Assembly: GCA_947373225.1 (NCBI GenBank)
Contig: CANBWX010000001.1
Span: 1 to 64,000, forward strand
DNA length: 64,000 nucleotides
Reading direction: 5' to 3'
Source: Flavobacteriaceae bacterium
Lineage (GTDB): Bacteria > Bacteroidota > Bacteroidia > Flavobacteriales > Flavobacteriaceae
Under the pieces are notes generated by a model. The model was given only the letters and a program-made list of their open reading frames with translations. It ran no database searches and was not told the DNA's origin. Every line of letters starts with the position of its first letter. Position 1 is the first letter of the stretch. Positions 52,101-60,677 of this stretch are shown here, piece by piece. Made by a program: the position numbers and the translations under genes.

Positions 52101-52168
52101 CTTGCGCAATTGGTTACCAAAAGCACCAAAAGAAGGAGGAAACCAATTCTGGCAAGAAAAATTTTCAT
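49151..52168 (-). CDS. GH3 family N-terminal domain fused to serine hydrolase (beta-lactamase/PBP-like) domain
   Basis: GH3 KHFPGHGDTSTDSHTSLP; C-terminal SxxK (SVTK), GFTGIMAWVDP; start moved to ATG 52168 to give lipobox VTNCASKK. Confidence 0.9.
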   Translation of the reverse strand: MKIFLARIGFLLLLVLLVTNCASKKNTIAQPFVKPIITDTVIYIPHIKSERKTFFKDSDAETRWVDSIYGKLSLEEKVGQLFMVAAYSNRDSTHVNEINKLITDNKIGGLIFFQGGPVRQANLTNGYQAKAKIPLFIGIDAEWGLSMRLDSTYHYPWNMTLGAIQDLKLVEKVGVNMGKESKRMGVHFDFAPVLDINTNPKNPIIGSRSFGESKVNVADKAIALMTGIQNQGVFSTGKHFPGHGDTSTDSHTSLPLVTLPREHIDVVELYPYKRMFDEGLASVMVAHLEVPSLEPRPNYPTSLSYNVVTNLLQNELEFEGLIFTDALNMKGVSNFREIATIASKPGDIELKAFQAGNDILLFPQNVPIAIEKISAAYNDKIITEERLAHSVKKILHYKFKAGLNKYKPIDINNLDQDLNPTSNEALQYQLFENAITVLKNKEDILPIKNLENSKIAYVKLGDDDNSSFVSTLKKYTEITEVSSKNIDSLNVKLKKFDTVIIGFHKSDKAWAKQDFTFAELFWLQEIAKNNKVILDVLAKPYSLMQIANFGDIAGLVESYQNSDVAQVVSAELIFGAIEAKGKLPVSINSNFKVNDGLSTQKLNRLGFTSPENVGMNPVILSKIDAFAKKAIDGKMTPGIQVLVARKGKVIYQKSYGFHTYENTVKVINSDLYDVASVTKILATLPNIMQLYDQNKINLETTLGTMLPNFNDSDKKNIHFKELLSHYAGLVAGIPFYKATLDKSNALSYNYFRKLPDSSFSKQVGDSLFIRNDFNDTIMKMIIDSKLSLKKEYKYSDLTFMILKEYLEKAAGKTLDVLIQDNFYHSMGMNNSTFNPLNTFDKNRIPPTENDTYFRHQMLQGYVNDLSASLEGGVSGHAGVFSNAMDVAKMMQLYLQKGNYGNHQYFSEKTFDAFNTCYFCSEGNRRGLGFDKPQLLHEHGPTCDCVSKESFGHTGFTGIMAWVDPETEIVYVFLSNRTFSGNPVNVLSKENIREDIQRVIQEAIVK

Positions 52169-52181
52169 TGATGATTTTTTT

Positions 52182-52664
52182 TTAGAAAAAACGACTGTGC
52201 CAGCTGTCCATGGCTGGAACTTCCCAAGATTCATTGAATTCTTGAACATTATTTACCAAATTATTGAAAACGATTGTGTTTTCGGTAACGGCTTTTTCTT
52301 TTGCCATTTTTTTGAAATCAATCAAGGATTTGTGCGCAATATGTTCACCATTCTTGAAAGTAACATTCATTTTATCTAATAAATCAACGTTGTATTTTTG
52401 TTCCAATTTTTGAATAAATTGAACTGATTTATCAATCGAGCAACCTGTTGCAGCTTGAACATCTTGATTAACAGCAATGATTATGAATCGATTGTATTTT
52501 AATTGATATGAAGATTCGAGACCTACGCTATGAGCTTCCCAATTTTCGAGAAAGGATATTAGATCGGTTTCTATTTCAGAAAATTCTGCATCAGAAAATT
52601 TTCTATTGGATTGATAAATCCATATTTTGGATTCTTCGGGTAAATTTTCGAAAGGAATTAGCAT
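52182..52664 (-). CDS. Conserved hypothetical protein
   Basis: 160-aa ORF, no clear motif; typical small cytosolic Bacteroidota family. Confidence 0.7.
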   Translation of the reverse strand: MLIPFENLPEESKIWIYQSNRKFSDAEFSEIETDLISFLENWEAHSVGLESSYQLKYNRFIIIAVNQDVQAATGCSIDKSVQFIQKLEQKYNVDLLDKMNVTFKNGEHIAHKSLIDFKKMAKEKAVTENTIVFNNLVNNVQEFNESWEVPAMDSWHSRFF

Positions 52665-52729
52665 TTTAATATGAATTATGAGTTATAAATTATAAGTTTT
52701 GGAATCGTAAATCAATACTTTTATTAGAT

Positions 52730-53521
52730 TTACAAATCCTGTGCATTTGCAATTAATTCGGCGATATCAAACACTTTTATTTCGCCTTCTTTTTCTTTAT
52801 TTTTAATTCCGTCCGTCATCATGGTATTGCAAAATGGACATCCGGCTGCAATAATATCCGGTTGGGTTTCTAAAGCATCTTCGGTTCTTTCTACATTTAT
52901 TTCTTTATCGCCTGGTTCCGAATCTTTGAACATTTGGGCGCCACCCGCGCCACAGCATAATCCGTTGGCACGAGAACGTTTCATTTCGACCAATTCGGCG
53001 TCTAGTTTCTGAATTAAATCGCGTGGTGCTTGATAAATATTGTTAGCTCTTCCTAAATAACAAGGATCGTGAAAAGTAATTCTTTTTCCTTTGAATTGTC
53101 CGCCTTCAATGGTTAATCTTCCGTCGTCGAGCAAAGATTTCAAGAACTCGGTATGATGAAAAACTTCATATTTTCCGCCTAATTCCGGATATTCATTTTT
53201 CAAGGTATTGAAACAATGCGGACAAGCAGTAACTATTTTTTTGACTTCGTAGGCATTCAAAACTTCGATATTTGTCATTGCCTGCATTTGAAACAAAAAC
53301 TCGTTTCCGGCTCTTTTTGCGGGATCGCCTGAACAACTTTCTTCGGTACCAAGAACCGCAAAGGAAACATTGGCACGATTTAGAATTCGGACAAATGCTT
53401 TTGTAATTTTCTTGGCTCTATCATCAAAACTTCCTGAACAACCTACCCAAAACAAAACTTCGGGTTGCTTGCCTTGAGCTAGCATTTCTGCCATTGTGGG
53501 TACTATTAAAATTTCTTGCAT
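52730..53521 (-). CDS. CCG-domain (Fe-S)-binding protein, HdrB-like
   Basis: VTACPHCFNTLKNEYP, HDPCYLGR, GLCCGAGGAQMF, GCPFCNTMM. Confidence 0.9.
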   Translation of the reverse strand: MQEILIVPTMAEMLAQGKQPEVLFWVGCSGSFDDRAKKITKAFVRILNRANVSFAVLGTEESCSGDPAKRAGNEFLFQMQAMTNIEVLNAYEVKKIVTACPHCFNTLKNEYPELGGKYEVFHHTEFLKSLLDDGRLTIEGGQFKGKRITFHDPCYLGRANNIYQAPRDLIQKLDAELVEMKRSRANGLCCGAGGAQMFKDSEPGDKEINVERTEDALETQPDIIAAGCPFCNTMMTDGIKNKEKEGEIKVFDIAELIANAQDL

Positions 53522-53529
53522 TTATTTTT

Positions 53530-53577
53530 GTTTAATCGGTTAATCGGTTAAACGTTTAACCGATTAACCGATTAAAC
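53530..53577. repeat. Perfect 48-bp palindrome built of TTAATCGG units
   Basis: gtttaatcggttaatcggttaaac / gtttaaccgattaaccgattaaac. Confidence 0.97.
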
Positions 53578-53592
53578 TCTTAAACTTTTAAA

Positions 53593-54927
53593 CTATATTT
53601 CATTTTTCCAATTTAATCGGTCTTGCTGGTTGTATTGCCATGGCGCGCCATTGTTTTCGATATTGGTCATCATAGCATTTATAGGCGTTGGCGCTGCACT
53701 TTGTTCCATTACTAAATAGCGTCGCATGTCAATAATTATTGAAAGCGGACTGATATTTACGGGACATTCCTCGACACAAGCGTTACATGATGTACAAGCC
53801 CAAAGTTCTTCGGGTGTGATGTAATCGTTTAATAATGATTTGTTATCTGGCATAAAAACACCTTTGTTGGCATCGATATTTTTGCCTACTTCTTCGATCC
53901 TATCTCTAGTTGCCATCATAATTTTACGAGGCGATAATTTTTTTCCGGTGATATTCGCAGGACATGCTGATGTGCATCGACCACATTCGGTACAAGTATA
54001 AGCATTCATCAATTGTACCCAATTTAAGTCTTGAATGTCACTTGCGCCAAATTTACTTGGAACAGCATTTTCGTTTGCAGGTGTTACTGCATAAGGATCG
54101 GCGTTGGGGTCCATCATTAATTTCACTTCATTGGTAACGGATTCTAAATTATTCAGTTGCCCTTTTGGATTCAAATCTGCAAAATAGGTATTGGGGAAAG
54201 CCAACAGAATATGAAGGTGTTTTGAAAAATATAAATAGTTCATAAAAATCAAAATACCGATAATATGCAACCACCAAAAAAATTCGTTTAAGAGCATTAC
54301 TAACTCATTTGAAGTTCCATTAAATAAGGGTTCTATGAAATGACTAATAGGAAAACTACCTGCTTTTATGAAATGAGAAAATCCTCCTGGAATGTTTTGC
54401 AAATGCAAATCAGAAGCGTTCATTAATAGAAATAACGACATCAAAACAACTTCGAAATACAGAATATAATTGGCGTCTTTTTTTGGAGAACCAGCTAAAT
54501 CTTTGTTAGCAAATCGTTTCAGTTTGATTATATTTCTTCTAGTCCAAAAAGTAAATACGGCTACCAAAACCAATAAAGCCAATATTTCGAAGGAACCAAT
54601 AAGCACATTGTAGAAAGTTCCTAAAAAGGCGAAAACACGATGCGTTCCGAATAAACCATCAATAATGATTTCTAATAATTCTACATTTATGATGATAAAA
54701 CCAACGTAAACTATGATGTGAAGGAATCCTGCAACAGGTCTTTTTACCATTTTTGACTGTCCGAGAGCAATCATTGCCATGTTCTTCCAACGAGCTTTAG
54801 AATTGTCTTTGCGATTTATGGCAGTACCAAGATTAATATTTCTTATGATTTTTTTGATATTGGAATAGAAATATCCAAAACCTAAAACCAGAATTATTGC
54901 AAATAAAACATTGTCTAAATAGCTCAT
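53593..54927 (-). CDS. Membrane-bound 4Fe-4S dicluster protein (HdrE/HdrC-like fusion)
   Basis: N-terminal TMs; CTECGRCTSACP and CTSCNACVEECPV ferredoxin motifs. Confidence 0.9.
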   Translation of the reverse strand: MSYLDNVLFAIILVLGFGYFYSNIKKIIRNINLGTAINRKDNSKARWKNMAMIALGQSKMVKRPVAGFLHIIVYVGFIIINVELLEIIIDGLFGTHRVFAFLGTFYNVLIGSFEILALLVLVAVFTFWTRRNIIKLKRFANKDLAGSPKKDANYILYFEVVLMSLFLLMNASDLHLQNIPGGFSHFIKAGSFPISHFIEPLFNGTSNELVMLLNEFFWWLHIIGILIFMNYLYFSKHLHILLAFPNTYFADLNPKGQLNNLESVTNEVKLMMDPNADPYAVTPANENAVPSKFGASDIQDLNWVQLMNAYTCTECGRCTSACPANITGKKLSPRKIMMATRDRIEEVGKNIDANKGVFMPDNKSLLNDYITPEELWACTSCNACVEECPVNISPLSIIIDMRRYLVMEQSAAPTPINAMMTNIENNGAPWQYNQQDRLNWKNEI

Positions 54928-54932
54928 AATTG

Positions 54933-55898
54933 CTAGTTTTTAACTTTTGAAACCGTATCTTTTACAGGTTCTACATAAGGCTTATTTTTCTTTCCAAAGA
55001 GAGAAACATTTACATAACGCGTTGGATAAAGTCGTACATCTTGCAACAATAATTCTAACTCTTTTGAAGTCTTGGCTAAATTATTATAGAGAGCTTCATC
55101 GTTCAACATTTTGCCCATTGTACCTTTCCCAGCTTGAAGATTAGCCATCATTTTATCGACATTGGCTAAAGTTTTCTCTAGGTTTTTGGCAGTTTTTCCT
55201 AAATTGGCTTTGCTCAAAGAATCCGAAATTTTAGAAAAATCACTTGATACTTTATTAAAATTGGAAACAACTCCTTTTATTTGAGTTTTATTTTCGTCTA
55301 AAAGTGTATTTACACTTCCAGAAGCTTTGTGAAACTGTTCGATAGTTTTACTTAATTCCGAAAGGCTCTTTTTTATATCTTCCTGTCCTTTTTTATCCAG
55401 AACATTATTGACTCCAGAAATTAGAACATCGGCATTTGCCATTAATTTTTCTAATTTTTCCTGAACAGGAACTAACTTTTCGCCTACAGAATCAGTTAAT
55501 CCTAATTTTGTTTTTCCAAGAAGTTTTTGTCCATCTTCGGCAATAGATTTATCGCTAAAATTTGGAATTATAGCAATTTGTTTTCCTCCAATAAAACCTG
55601 GCTCATAAATACTTGCCGTGCTCGTTTTCGAAATTGGGAAATCAGTTTTTAGTTGCAATTCAACTAATAATTTTCCTGAGTTAGGATCTATTTTAATGCT
55701 GTTTACTTTTCCAATGGTTAAACCATTCAAAGTAACTGGAGCAGATTTGGGCAACCCCTCCACATTATCATATTCTACGTAGAAAGTTTTGTAATTGGCA
55801 AAAAGATCTCTTCCTTTTAGAAAACTATATCCCCAAATAAATAGTAAAATAGCCGAAATGACTAATATGGCAGTTTTTATTTCTCTTGTTAATTTCAA
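54933..55898 (-). CDS. MlaD/MCE family protein
   Basis: Single N-terminal TM then VEYDNVEGLPKSAPVTLNGLTIGKV MCE domain. Confidence 0.9.
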   Translation of the reverse strand: MKLTREIKTAILVISAILLFIWGYSFLKGRDLFANYKTFYVEYDNVEGLPKSAPVTLNGLTIGKVNSIKIDPNSGKLLVELQLKTDFPISKTSTASIYEPGFIGGKQIAIIPNFSDKSIAEDGQKLLGKTKLGLTDSVGEKLVPVQEKLEKLMANADVLISGVNNVLDKKGQEDIKKSLSELSKTIEQFHKASGSVNTLLDENKTQIKGVVSNFNKVSSDFSKISDSLSKANLGKTAKNLEKTLANVDKMMANLQAGKGTMGKMLNDEALYNNLAKTSKELELLLQDVRLYPTRYVNVSLFGKKNKPYVEPVKDTVSKVKN

Positions 55899-55949
55899 AA
55901 TTTAAGTGTTTTGACAAATTTAATATAAAAAATTTAAACTTGTCGTTAA

Positions 55950-57080
55950 TTAATTATTGAGAGCGTCTTGAACACTAATTTTTTCTCCGTTTTTAAATGC
56001 AATCAAATAAGCCGAAGAATAACCTTTTGACTTTGCTTCCTTCAACTGTTTTTTGGCTTCATCATAATCAGAAGTTCCTCCATAAATGTATTTATATATT
56101 TTATTATCAGACTCCATTGAAATATTTTTCAAGCCTTTAAAATTTCTAGGAGATAATTCCATCTTCTTTGGACTTGCAGATAATTGTACTTTATAAAAAA
56201 TACCTTCAGATACTTTATTTTTATCTTCTTTTTTAGATACTGAATTATCTAATATCAATTTAGGCTTTGTTTGCGAAGCTGTGTCTTTTGCTGGTATTTC
56301 ACTGATTTCTGAGTTATCACTACCAAAATATTCGGCTTTATAACTTAAAATAGCATTAGCAATTGCTCTTGCTCTTGCATTTTGTCCTTCGTCAGAATCT
56401 AAATTATTACCCTCGGTAGGATTAGAGACAAAACCGGTTTCAATTAAAACTCCAGGCATAACGGAAGCATCTAAAACCCATAGAGGCTCTTGCTTAACCC
56501 CCCTAGAATCTAACTTCTCATTTATAAAATTATCTTGAATTTTTGACGCAAAACTAATACTGTTTGCTAAATTATTTTCTTGCATTAATTTCAAACCTAT
56601 CAATGTTTCTACATTGTTGGGGTCAAATCCTTTATAAGTTTGTTTATAATTATCTTCTAAAAAGATTACTGAGTTTTCCGTTTTGGAAACTTCAAAATTC
56701 ATACCAGTTCTAGACATTCCCATTACATAAGTCTCGGTACCAGAAGCCGCAGGACTTCTATTGGCATTACAATGAATACAAACAAACAAACTGGCTTTTG
56801 CTTTATTTGCAATATTTGCTCTATCTTTTAATGTTACGAAAACATCCGTTTTTCTGGTATAAATAACCTTTATTGCAGGATTCTGTTCTAAAATTTTTCC
56901 GACTTTTAATGTTATTGCTAGTGCTATATTTTTTTCAACATGTCCATAATAATGAGCCCCAGCATCATGACCTCCATGACCAGCATCTAAAATAACCTTA
57001 AAAACATTTGACTGGCTAAAAGCAGTAAAAGATAATATTGTAAATAAAAAAGTGAACAGAACTTTATTTTTATGAAACAT
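55950..57080 (-). CDS. N-acetylmuramoyl-L-alanine amidase (Amidase_3)
   Basis: VILDAGHGGHDAGA, CIHCNAN, GVLIETGFVSNP. Confidence 0.93.
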   Translation of the reverse strand: MFHKNKVLFTFLFTILSFTAFSQSNVFKVILDAGHGGHDAGAHYYGHVEKNIALAITLKVGKILEQNPAIKVIYTRKTDVFVTLKDRANIANKAKASLFVCIHCNANRSPAASGTETYVMGMSRTGMNFEVSKTENSVIFLEDNYKQTYKGFDPNNVETLIGLKLMQENNLANSISFASKIQDNFINEKLDSRGVKQEPLWVLDASVMPGVLIETGFVSNPTEGNNLDSDEGQNARARAIANAILSYKAEYFGSDNSEISEIPAKDTASQTKPKLILDNSVSKKEDKNKVSEGIFYKVQLSASPKKMELSPRNFKGLKNISMESDNKIYKYIYGGTSDYDEAKKQLKEAKSKGYSSAYLIAFKNGEKISVQDALNN

Positions 57081-57219
57081 GTGTATAAAACTATTTATAA
57101 TTATATTTAAAACTCTAAGGTTATAAATTTATTAATTGATTATTTTTGCCAAAAAATTATATGTAAGTTTGACACGTCAATAAACAAGCCAAATTTTTAC
57201 AAAAATAGCATTAAAACCT

Positions 57220-59913
57220 TTGAATACAAACTTATTTAATATCGTTTTATTATCAATTTTCCTAACACTAGGATCTGCTAAACTATATTCGCAAGATATA
57301 ACGAAAAAAACAACAGTTTTACCAGCCAAAAAACAAAAAGAAACTACCGGTATTATTGCTGATCCAGTCAATAAATCGAATCCAATTGCTAAAAATGAAA
57401 CAGACACAATAAAGAAAGATACTATAAAAGTAAAAGCTTTTCTTGATGGCAAAGTAAAATATAGAGCTCAAAAATATGCCAAAATTGAGCAAAAGAAAAA
57501 ACTCATTACTTTATATGACAAAGCCGAACTTTATTATCAAGATATTGAACTAAAGTCGGGTGTTATTGTTATGGATTACGAAAAAAACGAAGTTTATGCC
57601 GGAAGAATTAAAGATTCTACAGGAGCTTATACCCAATATCCAAATTTTAAACAAGGATCAAATGTAATTCAACCTGATTCTATTCGGTTTAATTTCAAGA
57701 CAAAAAAAGCTTTAATTTGGAATTCTAGAACTGAACAAGGTGAATTTAAAGTAAAAGCTGCTATTACTAAAAAAGAAAATGATTCCGTTTATTTCTTAAA
57801 AGGCGCACGATTTACTACCTCTAAAGATGTAGATAATCCTGAATATTATTTTCAAACGAATAAAGTAAAATTCATTCCCGGCAAAAAAGTAGTTACAGGC
57901 TTGACTAATATGGTAATTGCTAACGTGCCTACTCCTATTGCATTACCTTTTGCTTTTTTTCCTATGGGGAAAGAAACCAGTATTTCGGGAGTAATATTAC
58001 CAAGCTACAATGATTCAAATACCAGAGGATTTTCACTTCAAAATGGGGGATACTATTTTGCTTTAAGTGACAATTATGATCTAACTGCTTCAGGCGATTA
58101 TTACACCAATGGAAGTTATGCAATGCGATTTCAATCTAATTATGCCGAACGATATAATTATAGAGGTAATGTTAATATACGATTCGAAAATTTGATAAAT
58201 AGCGAAAGAGGTTATCCTGATTATTCGAAGCAAAATATATACAATATACAATGGTCGCATTCGCGGGATGCAAAATCAAACCCTAATTCAAGTTTTTCTG
58301 CTTCTGTAAATCTTGGAAGTAGTAAGTACTATAAACAATCTATAAATCAATCAAATATAGGATCTAACTTAAACAACACTTTAAGTTCTTCTGTTTCCTA
58401 TAGTACAACTTTTAGTGGTATTCCACAAGCGAGATTATCTTTGACAGCCACACATTCTCAAAATACTCAGACTTCAGTAATAGATATGACTTTGCCAAAT
58501 GTGCAATTCAGCGTTGACCGAATTTATCCTTTCGTCGGGAAAGATGGTGTTAAAAAAGGCTTCTTTAAGAATATAAATTTACAATATAATTTAAGCGGAA
58601 AAAATAGTTTTACCACAACAGATTCCTTGTTTTTCAAAAAAGAAATGTTCAATAATGCCAAAGTAGGACTTCAACAAAGTATTCCGATAAGCACAAACTT
58701 TAAATTGTTCAAATATTTTAGCGCTTCAACTTCAGCAAATTATGAAGAAGTTTGGTACATAAAAACCCTAAAAAGAAGCTATGATGCTACTCAAAGCAAG
58801 GTTTTAGATCAAGTTGTAAATGGTTTTGATGCTTATAGAACGTATTCCTTTTCCTCAAGTGTAGGAACTACCATTTATGGAACATTTAATTTTGGAGATG
58901 ATAAAATTATAAAATCAATTAGACATGTAATGCGACCTTCGATTTCTTATGGTTATACACCAAGTTTTGCCAAATATTATGATACTTATGCAACGGATGC
59001 CAGCGGAACAATGACAAAACAATACACTCGTTTTGAGGGAGGAGTTTTTGGAGCTCCTGGTTTGTCAAATTCTAATACAGTTGGTTTTGATTTGAGTAAT
59101 ACTTTCGAAGCAAAAGTAGCCGATAGAGACACCACAAAAACAGAAGCTAAAAAAATCATGCTTCTTAATAATTTAAATCTTTCGACAAGTTATAATCTTG
59201 ATGCTGACGGAAAAACAACTCTAGCATGGTCACCTATCAGAGTAAGTGGTGGCACGCAACTTTTTAACAATAAGATGAATGTGAATTTTGGAGCTACTTT
59301 AGATCCTTATGCGATTGATAACTCCGGAAATCGAATTAATGTTTATAATATTGATAATGGTGGTAGTTTATTCAGGATGACAAGTGCCAATATGACTTTA
59401 AATTATTCTATTTCAAGCAAAAAAAACGATACTGGTAAGAAAGATAAAAATGATCAAGGTCAAAGAAATGGTGGTCGAGAAGATGATTTATTTGGTAAAA
59501 CTACCGATATAAATGATTTAAGCAAAAGCCAATTTAAGAAAAGTGAGGATGATGGTGTAGATAAAATTTCTGAATTTTTTAGCTCAAAATTACCTTGGGA
59601 TATGACATTTGCCTATTCGCTTACCTATGGAAATAGTAAAAGAGAAAATGCAATTGTATCTAATTCATTGATGGTTTCGGCCAATACTGATATTACTCCG
59701 AAATGGAAAGGTGGAATTTCTACCGGTTATGATTTTGTTCATAATGGAGTCACCTTTACACAACTTCGTTTTGAGAGAGATTTATTAAGTTGGCGAATGA
59801 GTTTTAACTGGACACCATTTGGAACAAATGCAAATTGGAATTTCTTTATTGGAATAAAATCAGGTGTTTTAAGCGATATAAAATGGGATAAACGAAGCAC
59901 TAGTTTAAGATAA
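57220..59913 (+). CDS. Putative LPS assembly protein LptD
   Basis: 897 aa, signal peptide, OstA-like N-terminal region and beta-barrel; no ATG near start (TTG 57220 or upstream ATT/ATA in frame). Confidence 0.85.
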   Translation: MNTNLFNIVLLSIFLTLGSAKLYSQDITKKTTVLPAKKQKETTGIIADPVNKSNPIAKNETDTIKKDTIKVKAFLDGKVKYRAQKYAKIEQKKKLITLYDKAELYYQDIELKSGVIVMDYEKNEVYAGRIKDSTGAYTQYPNFKQGSNVIQPDSIRFNFKTKKALIWNSRTEQGEFKVKAAITKKENDSVYFLKGARFTTSKDVDNPEYYFQTNKVKFIPGKKVVTGLTNMVIANVPTPIALPFAFFPMGKETSISGVILPSYNDSNTRGFSLQNGGYYFALSDNYDLTASGDYYTNGSYAMRFQSNYAERYNYRGNVNIRFENLINSERGYPDYSKQNIYNIQWSHSRDAKSNPNSSFSASVNLGSSKYYKQSINQSNIGSNLNNTLSSSVSYSTTFSGIPQARLSLTATHSQNTQTSVIDMTLPNVQFSVDRIYPFVGKDGVKKGFFKNINLQYNLSGKNSFTTTDSLFFKKEMFNNAKVGLQQSIPISTNFKLFKYFSASTSANYEEVWYIKTLKRSYDATQSKVLDQVVNGFDAYRTYSFSSSVGTTIYGTFNFGDDKIIKSIRHVMRPSISYGYTPSFAKYYDTYATDASGTMTKQYTRFEGGVFGAPGLSNSNTVGFDLSNTFEAKVADRDTTKTEAKKIMLLNNLNLSTSYNLDADGKTTLAWSPIRVSGGTQLFNNKMNVNFGATLDPYAIDNSGNRINVYNIDNGGSLFRMTSANMTLNYSISSKKNDTGKKDKNDQGQRNGGREDDLFGKTTDINDLSKSQFKKSEDDGVDKISEFFSSKLPWDMTFAYSLTYGNSKRENAIVSNSLMVSANTDITPKWKGGISTGYDFVHNGVTFTQLRFERDLLSWRMSFNWTPFGTNANWNFFIGIKSGVLSDIKWDKRSTSLR

Positions 59914-59938
59914 TCCTCTAACCATAATATCAAAATTT

Positions 59939-60319
59939 ATGAAAAAAATAATCTTTACCGAAAATTCTCCAGCTCCAATTGGCCCTTATAATCAAGCAAT
60001 TCTTAAAGGAAATACGCTTTATACTTCGGGGCAAATAGGAATAAATCCAGCAACGGGAGAATTAGTAAACGCAACTATAGAAGCTGAAACTGAACAAGTA
60101 ATGCAAAACATGAAAGCTGTTTTAGAAGCTGCCGGGATGACATTTGAAAACGTAGTAAAATCAACTATATATATTATGAATATGAATGATTTTGCGAAAA
60201 TAAATGACGTTTACGGTTCCTATTTTAACGAAAAAACCGCTCCAGCTCGTGAAACGGTTCAAGTGGCATGTTTGCCAAAAAACTTAAATATTGAAATTTC
60301 TATGATTGCAGTGCTATAG
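59939..60319 (+). CDS. ridA: RidA family protein (2-iminobutanoate deaminase)
   Basis: APIGPYNQAILKGNTLYTSGQIGINPATGEL, C-term ARETVQVACLPKNLNIEISMIAV. Confidence 0.93.
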   Translation: MKKIIFTENSPAPIGPYNQAILKGNTLYTSGQIGINPATGELVNATIEAETEQVMQNMKAVLEAAGMTFENVVKSTIYIMNMNDFAKINDVYGSYFNEKTAPARETVQVACLPKNLNIEISMIAVL

Positions 60320-60674
60320 CATTTAATAATAACTGAGCTGTAGCTTCGTTTGTAGCAATTGGAATATTGTGAACATCACACACACGAAGTAACATATTAA
60401 TATCGGCTTCATGGGCATGACTTGACAAAGGATCTTTAAAAAAGAAAACCATTTTAGTTTTGCCCTCGGCTACTCTACCTGCAATTTGTGCATCGCCTCC
60501 CAAAGGTCCCGAAAGCATCTTTTTTACTTTAAAACCAGCATTTTCAGCTTTGCTCCCAGTTGTTCCGGTTGAAATAAGTTTAATATTCTCCTGAAGTAAG
60601 ACAGCTGCATTTTTATTCAAAAACTGAACCATATCCACTTTCTTACCGTCGTGAGCAATAATAGCAATTTCCAT
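60300..60674 (-). CDS. mgsA: Methylglyoxal synthase
   Basis: IAHDGKKVDMVQF, STGTTGS, SGPLGGDAQIAGRVAEG. Confidence 0.93.
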   Translation of the reverse strand: MEIAIIAHDGKKVDMVQFLNKNAAVLLQENIKLISTGTTGSKAENAGFKVKKMLSGPLGGDAQIAGRVAEGKTKMVFFFKDPLSSHAHEADINMLLRVCDVHNIPIATNEATAQLLLNAIALQS

Positions 60675-60677
60675 AAA

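Noticed and set aside
57177-57452. 91-aa minus ORF over the 5' end of lptD
   Set aside because: Hydrophobic translation arises from the reverse of the signal-peptide region; no other support.
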